NCBI GenBank assembly: GCA_046154695.1
Contig: JBJXFI010000009.1
Location: 1-10,779, forward strand
Direction: 5' to 3'
Length of the DNA stretch: 10,779 bases
Source of the DNA: DALYLB01 sp046154695
Lineage (GTDB): Bacteria; Acidobacteriota; Blastocatellia; RBC074
Shown here: positions 6,389 through 10,779 of the stretch, in pieces
Numbering within the stretch: the first letter of the stretch is position 1
Layout of the letters: each line of letters starts with the position of its first letter
Translations under genes and position numbers: made by a program
Notes under the pieces: generated by a model
Database searches by the model: none
What the model was told of the DNA's origin: nothing
Seen by the model: the letters and a program-made list of their open reading frames with translations, nothing else

Positions 6389-7447
6389 GCGCCTGGCCCC
6401 TTCCTCGATGGGGCAGAGTTCACAGATCAACAATTCCAATTGCAGGCGCGGGGTGGCGAGAGAGGTTTTGAGCGCGACATCGGTTCCGGCGATTCGCGCG
6501 ATTCCGTGAAGAATGCGCGCGGCGCTCACTTTTCGCACGCGTTCGTTGAAGCGGGTCACGGCGAAGGGGGGCATTCCCACGGTTTTCGCGACTTCGGAAT
6601 TGGGGGCGTTTTGGGCCATCAGCTCCCGCGCGGCGAGCATCTTCCGATAATTGCTGGCGATGGCGCCGAGGATCATCAGCGAAAGCGATTGCGGAGGATC
6701 GGAAGCATTGGCGAAGATCCGGTCGAGCAGCTTCAGGGCGCGCCGGCGATCGCCATCGACGATGGCGTCGGTCAATTCGAAGTTGGAGTGTTCGCGCGCG
6801 TTGCGAACAAGTTCATCGACCTCCTGGCGGCCGATCCGGCCCCTCTCTCCGACAAAAGCCATCAACTTGTCGAGTTCGGTCGAGAGCCGCAGCAGATCGA
6901 CGCCGACCATGCCCACAAGGTGGGCGGCGGCGGCCGGTTCGATGAAGCCCCCGGCGCGGGAGACATACTCCCGAATCCAGGCGGGCGCGCCCTCCCGCTC
7001 CTCGAGCGGCTCGAAAGAGACGACCTCGCACGTCTTTCGGAGCATGGTGGCGATGTTGCGCCGGTTGTCGAGCGCGTCGCTGACGAAGACCAGCACCGTG
7101 GTCTCGACCGGCGCGCGCAGATACTCCTTCAGCCGCTCCAGCGGCTTCTCGTCGCTGATCGCTTCGAAGCCCGTCACGACCACCATCCGCCGCGGCGAGA
7201 TCATCGGAAACTGCCGCGCCATCCCCAGCGCATCCTCCAGATTGCCCTGCGCGACCGAGATCGCCGCGAAGTTGAACTCACGAACGGCCGGCTCGATCGC
7301 CGCTTCGGTCAACCGCTTCAACGCCTGATCCCGCAGAAACCGCTCCCCGCCCTCGAACAGATAGACCGGCGCGACCCCGCCCTCCTTCAGGCGGCGATGA
7401 AATTCGGACTGCGACTTGAGGGACTCCCCGGATGATTGACGCTTCAT
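6383..7447 (-). CDS. holA: DNA polymerase III delta subunit
   Basis: A 354-aa clamp-loader delta subunit, which opens the beta sliding clamp and works with delta-prime and gamma/tau. The N-terminal VYLFEGGERFLRDQALKRL (28-46) is the family hallmark, the degenerate P-loop-like region of delta. Other family features are VVVTGFEA (89-96), LVFVSDALDNRR (119-130), the AHLVGMVGVDLLRLSTELDKL helix region (175-195), FELTDAI (223-229) and the C-terminal LQLELLICELC. The frame is open further upstream to an ATG at 7576. That 43-residue extension is rich in Phe and Arg and is a translation of the 9-bp repeat, so the start at 7447 is preferred (weak GCGAGG upstream). It lies downstream of lptE, as in many Gram-negative bacteria, and ends in a 6-base overlap with the convergent DUF2203 gene. 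Confidence 0.9.
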   Translation of the reverse strand: MKRQSSGESLKSQSEFHRRLKEGGVAPVYLFEGGERFLRDQALKRLTEAAIEPAVREFNFAAISVAQGNLEDALGMARQFPMISPRRMVVVTGFEAISDEKPLERLKEYLRAPVETTVLVFVSDALDNRRNIATMLRKTCEVVSFEPLEEREGAPAWIREYVSRAGGFIEPAAAAHLVGMVGVDLLRLSTELDKLMAFVGERGRIGRQEVDELVRNAREHSNFELTDAIVDGDRRRALKLLDRIFANASDPPQSLSLMILGAIASNYRKMLAARELMAQNAPNSEVAKTVGMPPFAVTRFNERVRKVSAARILHGIARIAGTDVALKTSLATPRLQLELLICELCPIEEGARRS

Positions 7448-7510
7448 GATGCCTCGCGCTCGGAAACCGTTGCTGGTGGCGCCACTCAGAGGTAAGCCCC
7501 CACCAGAATA

Positions 7511-7635
7511 GAGAAAAGACCAACGGAACAAACGGAAAAGGCGGAAAAAACGGAAAAAACAGATCAACCAAGGCATGCATTCTCAGGTTCCGTTTGTTCC
7601 GTCTTTTCCCTGTGTTCCGTTATCTCCCCTTTCTC
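7511..7635. repeat. Palindromic element of imperfect 9-bp units, copy 1 (between lptE and holA)
   Basis: The plus strand carries four 9-bp units at 7524-7559: CGGAACAAA, CGGAAAAGG, CGGAAAAAA, CGGAAAAAA. After a centre of about 26 bases the same unit type runs on the minus strand (7619-7586): CGGAACACA, GGGAAAAGA, CGGAACAAA, CGGAACC. A 15-bp stretch, ACGGAACAAACGGAA (7523-7537), has a perfect inverted copy at 7588-7602, so the arms can form a large stem-loop. The minus-strand arm closely matches copy 2 at 10601-10686, so this is a dispersed element and not a local accident. It has no coding capacity of its own. Confidence 0.8.
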
Positions 7636-7668
7636 AATGACCGGTTGGATGAGTTGTAAAGTGCTCCA

Positions 7669-8199
7669 CTAGAATCCTTCGAGAATGGTCGTTGCGACGC
7701 TGCGGGCGAAGTCGCGCGCCAGGCGATCGATGGCCGGCCCCTCTTCGTTGAAATAGGTCTTGGGGTCGCCCGAGATCTCATATTCCGCGCGGAAGACGTA
7801 GTTCTGATTGTCGTACAGAATCTTGTTGCGCGTCTGATCGCGAACGGTCAACCCGACGGTGACGATGACCTCGAAAAGGCGCGCGCGTCCGAGATCATCG
7901 AGCAGCACCGGGCGAAAGGCGAAGTTCTGGATCGTTCCGGTCATGACGGCGTCGGCGCCCTCGGCTGTCGAGACGACATTCAGCGATCGCGCGCGGCGAA
8001 GCACCTCGTCGACCATGGCGGCGGTGAATCGCTGCTCGACCTTGAATCGCAGGCTCGGATTCTGAAACGGCGGGATCGCGAGCGTCCTTATATGCTTCGG
8101 CAGCCCGTCCCCCCGCCCGACCGGTTTATAGCATTCGGTGAACCCGCTCACCGTCGCCAACAGAATCCCCAGAGCGGCAATGCGAAGTGTGTTTCTCAT
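7669..8199 (-). CDS. lptE: LptE-like LPS-assembly lipoprotein
   Basis: A 176-aa protein matching LptE, the outer-membrane lipoprotein that plugs and supports LptD in lipopolysaccharide export. An N-terminal hydrophobic signal (residues 1-22) precedes Cys23 and the family-typical C-Y-x-P-V-G-R-G. The core LAIPPFQNPS (41-50), VEQRFTAAMVDEVLRR and ADAVMTGTIQNF follow the LptE pattern, and the C-terminal RLARDFARSVATTILEGF is typical. The lipobox is poor: Phe-Thr-Glu-Cys in place of Leu-Ala/Ser-Gly/Ala-Cys. No Shine-Dalgarno sequence is visible upstream of 8199. Position next to holA supports the call. A putative promoter lies at 8234-8263. Confidence 0.85.
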   Translation of the reverse strand: MRNTLRIAALGILLATVSGFTECYKPVGRGDGLPKHIRTLAIPPFQNPSLRFKVEQRFTAAMVDEVLRRARSLNVVSTAEGADAVMTGTIQNFAFRPVLLDDLGRARLFEVIVTVGLTVRDQTRNKILYDNQNYVFRAEYEISGDPKTYFNEEGPAIDRLARDFARSVATTILEGF

Positions 8200-8233
8200 A
8201 GGCGTTTGAAAATGTGTTTCCGCGTTCCGATCG

Positions 8234-8263
8234 ATTGTAGATCGCGCCCCAGGGCGGGAGCAA
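8234..8263 (-). promoter_or_regulatory. Putative promoter for lptE (and possibly holA)
   Basis: On the minus strand TTGCTC (8263-8258) and TACAAT (8239-8234) are 18 bases apart. The -10 matches 5 of 6 consensus positions and the -35 matches 3. The predicted start near 8227 gives a short leader of about 28 bases before lptE, which would separate lptE from the MoaD gene 77 bases upstream. Confidence 0.45.
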
Positions 8264-8276
8264 CCGCCGCGCCCGG

Positions 8277-8537
8277 TCAGCCTCCGCTCAGCGCCTGCAG
8301 GATGTGCACCTCATCCGATGGGCCCAGATCGACATTCAATCCGAAGACCTGCTCCCCGTTGACGAAGATCTTCATGTGAGGGCGAATGCCGTCCTGTTCA
8401 TCGATCATCCGAAAGCGGATGCCCGGGAACTGCCGGTTCAGATCGTCGAGCAGCGCGGCGACCGTGGCGCCGTCGGCGGCCACATCGCTCTGCTGGCGCG
8501 TGTAGGAGCGGAGCGGGCTGGGAATGTGGACTCTCAT
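8277..8537 (-). CDS. MoaD/ThiS-family ubiquitin-like sulfur-carrier protein
   Basis: An 86-aa beta-grasp protein. It begins MRVHIPSPLRSYT, continues with the ATVAALLDDLNRQFPGIRFRM helix and the HMKIFVNGEQV strand, and ends in LSGG. The terminal Gly85-Gly86 is the motif that E1-like enzymes (MoeB/ThiF type) adenylate and convert to a thiocarboxylate in this superfamily. No E1-like partner, MoaE or thiamine gene is in the window, so molybdopterin or thiamine synthesis is not supported here. The start at 8537 is set by a GAGGTG Shine-Dalgarno sequence (plus-strand 8543-8548) and the family N-terminus. The ATG overlaps the stop of the propeller gene as ATGA, implying translational coupling and a shared role. 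Confidence 0.88.
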   Translation of the reverse strand: MRVHIPSPLRSYTRQQSDVAADGATVAALLDDLNRQFPGIRFRMIDEQDGIRPHMKIFVNGEQVFGLNVDLGPSDEVHILQALSGG

Positions 8538-9709
8538 GATTTCACCTCGACCGCCTCGACGGCGTAGATTTGCGGCAGATGCCGGGCGATGCACGTCCAT
8601 TTCTCGCCCTCGCTGGCGGAGGCCCAGATTTCGCCGCTGGTGGAGCCGAGATAGAGGCCGACGGGGTCATGCGCATCGGCTGTCATCGCCTGACGAAAGA
8701 CCGTGAACCAGGCCTGCTGCGGGGGCAGTCCCGCATCGAGCCGCTTCCAGGTCCGGCCCGCGTTGCGCGTGGCATAGACGGCGGGTTTGCCGCCGGGAGA
8801 GGTGCGCGGCCATACCTGCGTGCCGTCCATCGGAAAGACCCAGCAGGTGTCGGGGTCGCGCGGATGGAGAACCATCGGGAAGCCGATATCGCCGATCGAT
8901 TTGGGCATCTTCTCCCCGATGCGAACCCATCGCCCCTCCGGCCGGTTCATGCGATAGATGCCGCAATGGCTCTGTTGATAAAGAATGTCGGGATTGAGCG
9001 GGTGCAGCCGCACGCAGTGCGGGTCCTGGCCGAATTCCGGATTCGGATCGGGCAGAAAATCGACGGTCGCCCCCGTGTTGAGCGGTTTCCAGTCCCGCCC
9101 CTGATCGGTGGTTTCGAATACGCCGCCGCTCGACATCCCGAGATACATATGCCGGGCATCGCGGGGGTCGATGAGGATCGAATGCATCTTCGGCCCATCC
9201 GGGGTGCCGTCGCCCTCGCCGCCGACCCAGGCGAAGCGCATCGGGTGGTCGTTGAATCCCGCAACCGAGCCCCAGGTCTCGCCGCCGTCCTCCGAGCGGA
9301 AGAGGCCCTGCGGCGAGCTTCCCGCGTACCAGACGCCCGGCTCGCTCGCGTGGCCCGGCGTCAGCCAGAAGATGTGATCGACGACGCGCCCCTTGCTCTC
9401 CTCGCCCGAAGCCGGCGCGGCTTTCGGGAACGCGGGCGGCTGCGCGGCCTCTTTCCACGTCTTCCCAAAATTTGTGGAACGAAAGATCGTCGGCCCCAGA
9501 TGCCCTGTCTTCGCCGCCATGAGCATCGTCCGCCCGTCCCGCGGATCGAGCATCATGTGGTGAATGATATTCCCGAGATACATGGGGCCGCGGACCGTCC
9601 AGCCGCGCCGTTTCGCGTCCGAACTGACGATGAAGCCCCCCTTCTTCGTGGCGACCAGCAGCGCGACCGATGTCGCGGGTTTTCGAGATTTTGCGGATGC
9701 GGATTTCAT
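8534..9709 (-). CDS. BNR/Asp-box beta-propeller protein (sialidase-like fold, YCF48-type)
   Basis: A 391-aa protein of the WD40/YVTN/BNR-repeat or exo-alpha-sialidase-like superfamily. Five Asp-box repeats are visible: STNFGKTW (78-85), SEDGGETW (139-146), TTDQGRDW (200-207), TRNAGRTW (314-321) and SASEGEKW (364-371). They alternate with ILIDPRDARHMYLG-type strands, as expected for a beta-propeller. There is no signal peptide, so it should be cytoplasmic, which argues against a secreted sialidase; the sialidase arginine triad cannot be established by eye. The start at 9709 has a strong GGGAGGAGAG Shine-Dalgarno sequence (plus-strand 9715-9724). It is translationally coupled to the MoaD-like gene. 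As I recall, this propeller/MoaD pairing recurs in other bacteria, with the function unknown. Confidence 0.88.
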   Translation of the reverse strand: MKSASAKSRKPATSVALLVATKKGGFIVSSDAKRRGWTVRGPMYLGNIIHHMMLDPRDGRTMLMAAKTGHLGPTIFRSTNFGKTWKEAAQPPAFPKAAPASGEESKGRVVDHIFWLTPGHASEPGVWYAGSSPQGLFRSEDGGETWGSVAGFNDHPMRFAWVGGEGDGTPDGPKMHSILIDPRDARHMYLGMSSGGVFETTDQGRDWKPLNTGATVDFLPDPNPEFGQDPHCVRLHPLNPDILYQQSHCGIYRMNRPEGRWVRIGEKMPKSIGDIGFPMVLHPRDPDTCWVFPMDGTQVWPRTSPGGKPAVYATRNAGRTWKRLDAGLPPQQAWFTVFRQAMTADAHDPVGLYLGSTSGEIWASASEGEKWTCIARHLPQIYAVEAVEVKS

Positions 9710-9852
9710 TCGATCTCTCCTCCCGGCGGCCGATTCCCGCCGGGCGACAATTGCGAAGTTGTTGCGTGTCGATCCGGGCCGAATTTCATTCGGGCATCGG
9801 GAGGCTGCCGCCTCCTCTCCGTTTCGCTCTCTGCACTCAGTATCACGAATAG

Positions 9853-9881
9853 AATATGAAATTTCCGGGAATATTTGTCAA
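9853..9881 (-). promoter_or_regulatory. Probable sigma70-type promoter for the propeller-MoaD operon
   Basis: On the minus strand a perfect TTGACA (9881-9876) is followed after 17 bases by CATATT (9858-9853), which matches 4 of 6 consensus positions. It is the best promoter in the window. The predicted start near 9846 gives a leader of about 136 bases before the propeller ATG. No obvious structured element is seen in that leader. Confidence 0.55.
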
Positions 9882-9888
9882 CGGAATT

Positions 9889-9927
9889 GCGGCCATTTTC
9901 CCCCCGAGAATCGCGGCGGCCATTTTC
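9889..9927. repeat. Two 12-bp direct repeats upstream of the propeller promoter
   Basis: GCGGCCATTTTC occurs at 9889-9900 and again at 9916-9927, 27 bases apart start to start. They lie just upstream of the TTGACA box of the minus-strand promoter and between the divergent propeller and GIY-YIG genes. A regulator-binding role is possible but unproven. Confidence 0.4.
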
Positions 9928-10000
9928 GCGATCGCCGCTTGCCCTGCCCCCTCTCCGCGCGCTACCGTGCCCGAGCGAAATCTTCGCGTCTGGAGTCATT

Positions 10001-10426
10001 ATGAAAGAGAAGAATCGCGAACTGAAGCGAGAGTATCGACAAACGGCCCGACAAATGGGCATCTGGCAGATTCGAAACCTCGTCAACGAGAAGGCGCTGA
10101 TCGGAGCGGCGCTCGACCTGCGGGGGATCCTCAACCGGCACCAGTTCGAGCTGCGCCAGGGGGGCCATCAGAACCGGACGCTCCAGGCGGATTGGGATCG
10201 ATTCGGCGCCGAAAACTTCGCCTTCGAGATTCTCGACGAGCTAACGCCGAGCGAGACCCCCGCCCGGAACTACCGCGAAGAACTGCTCTTCCTCGAAGAC
10301 CTATGGCTCGACCGGCTTCAGCCCTATGGCGATCGCGAATACAACGAACCCAAAAAGACCCGGGAACAACGGCTGCATATGATCGCGGAGAACAGGGCGC
10401 GGCGGCGGGAAGACGGCATGGATTGA
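10001..10426 (+). CDS. GIY-YIG nuclease family protein
   Basis: A 141-aa small cytoplasmic protein matching a stand-alone GIY-YIG family: MGIWQIRNLVNEKALIG (19-35), LRGILNRHQFELRQGGHQNRTLQADWDRFG (40-69), FAFEILDEL (73-81), and LEDLWLDRLQPYGDREYN (98-115). The two signature motifs are altered: GIW in place of GIY (20-22) and LIG in place of YIG (33-35). As I recall, loss of the second tyrosine is common in this subfamily, so nuclease activity is uncertain. Candidate remaining active-site residues are Arg41 or Arg46, Glu99 and Asn115. The start at 10001 follows TGGAG at 5 bases; the in-frame ATG at 9875 would add a low-complexity extension absent from the family. The C-terminus (after 116) is basic and Arg-rich. 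It is divergent from the propeller gene. Confidence 0.82.
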   Translation: MKEKNRELKREYRQTARQMGIWQIRNLVNEKALIGAALDLRGILNRHQFELRQGGHQNRTLQADWDRFGAENFAFEILDELTPSETPARNYREELLFLEDLWLDRLQPYGDREYNEPKKTREQRLHMIAENRARRREDGMD

Positions 10427-10600
10427 GCAGGGGACCGCGATTGCGCGTCTACGCGTGAGATTCTCTCTCCAGAGGGGTGATTTGAAATTCTTTTGCCTCA
10501 ACCCGCGAAGCAGGCGATACGAATCCCCATTTCAAAACACCCTCACAAACATTAGCTACCTTCTAGCTGTTTTCACTTGCGTGCGACCCGACTCGCCCTC
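10427..10600. other. Non-coding stretch after the GIY-YIG gene
   Basis: No supported gene. GC content is lower than in the genes. Only small inverted repeats are seen, for example AGCTA/TAGCT at 10554-10568, too short to interpret. No tRNA or intrinsic terminator with a U-tract was recognised. Confidence 0.5.
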
Positions 10601-10686
10601 GAGAAGAGGAGGGAAAACGGAACAGGCGGAAATGACGGAACAAACGGAGCCATGGATTGTTTGGTTCCGTCTCGACTTTGTCCATT
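10601..10686. repeat. Palindromic element of imperfect 9-bp units, copy 2
   Basis: The plus strand holds four 9-bp units at 10618-10653: CGGAACAGG, CGGAAATGA, CGGAACAAA, CGGAGCCAT. An inverted segment follows: ACGGAGCC (10644-10651) pairs with GGTTCCGT (10663-10670), 8 bp with one G-T wobble and an 11-base loop. The left arm closely matches the minus strand of copy 1 (7635-7586), both having the shape purine-rich lead-in, ACGGAACA, then GACGGAACAAACGGA. The copies are therefore in opposite orientation. A 78-aa open frame across it (10455-10691) is not believed to be a gene. Confidence 0.75.
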
Positions 10687-10779
10687 TTTGATTTGGAGAA
10701 GCTCAACATCTAGTGCCTATGCTGGCTTCGAGACACTACATATTGAAAACACGCCAAATCAGACTCAATCCACGCGAGT
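10687..10779. other. Non-coding right edge of the window
   Basis: AT-richer than the rest of the window. No ORF, RNA gene or clear promoter could be supported here. Confidence 0.4.

Noticed and set aside
7511..7635. CRISPR array
   Set aside because: The units are 9 bp, contiguous and imperfect, without spacers, and form an inverted pair; there are no cas genes.
8277..8537. Molybdopterin synthase small subunit (MoaD proper)
   Set aside because: No MoaE or other molybdopterin genes are nearby; the superfamily call is kept without a gene symbol.
8534..9709. Secreted sialidase
   Set aside because: There is no signal peptide and Asp boxes alone only show a propeller fold; coupling to a cytoplasmic MoaD-like protein argues against an extracellular glycosidase.
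8570..9859. Plus-strand ORF (429 codons) opposite the propeller gene
   Set aside because: Antisense shadow: the minus strand encodes five Asp boxes and has a strong ribosome-binding site.
10455..10691. 78-aa ORF at the right end
   Set aside because: Its C-terminal half is a translation of the 9-bp-unit repeat (TEQAEMTEQTE), it has no convincing ribosome-binding site and no motif.

Overview
The window reads as chromosomal DNA of a Gram-negative bacterium: it carries lptE (LPS-assembly lipoprotein) next to holA, and several exported proteins with N-terminal signal peptides. GC content is high in the genes and visibly lower in the first 550 and last 300 bases. The composition, the CocE-type exported hydrolase and the exported protein with an N-terminal 'NxDV...AKI...GVS' helical motif suggest Acidobacteriota or a nearby phylum. 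That placement is inference; no rRNA or tRNA is present to settle it.

Layout. At the left edge a minus-strand gene begins (only 13 codons visible), divergent from an exported CocE/NonD-type alpha/beta hydrolase (552-2195, +). Their shared intergenic region contains a 127-bp MITE-like element (308-434) with 24-bp terminal inverted repeats and an 8-bp target duplication. A 13-bp-stem hairpin at 2227-2267 separates the hydrolase from a convergent minus-strand group. That group holds an exported protein of unknown function (2278-3903), an SplB-like radical SAM protein (4015-5037) and an exported beta-barrel/glycine-rich protein (5068-5790). Divergent from it is a small DUF2203 gene (6020-6388, +), whose stop overlaps the stop of holA (6383-7447, -) tail to tail.

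Upstream of holA on the minus strand lies lptE (7669-8199), the widely conserved lptE-holA neighbourhood, here split by 221 bp holding a palindromic element built of 9-bp units. Next come a MoaD/ThiS-like ubiquitin-fold protein (8277-8537) and a cytoplasmic BNR/Asp-box beta-propeller protein (8534-9709), joined by an ATGA stop/start overlap and probably read from a TTGACA-17-CATATT promoter at 9853-9881. A divergent GIY-YIG-family protein follows (10001-10426, +). The last 353 bases are non-coding as far as can be seen and contain a second copy of the 9-bp-unit element.

Most genes are housekeeping or ordinary accessory genes. The most interesting items are the MITE-like insertion with a clean target duplication, the dispersed 9-bp-period palindromic element with two related copies about 3 kb apart in opposite orientation, and the coupled propeller/MoaD pair of unknown function. 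I see no complete defence, phage or CRISPR system.
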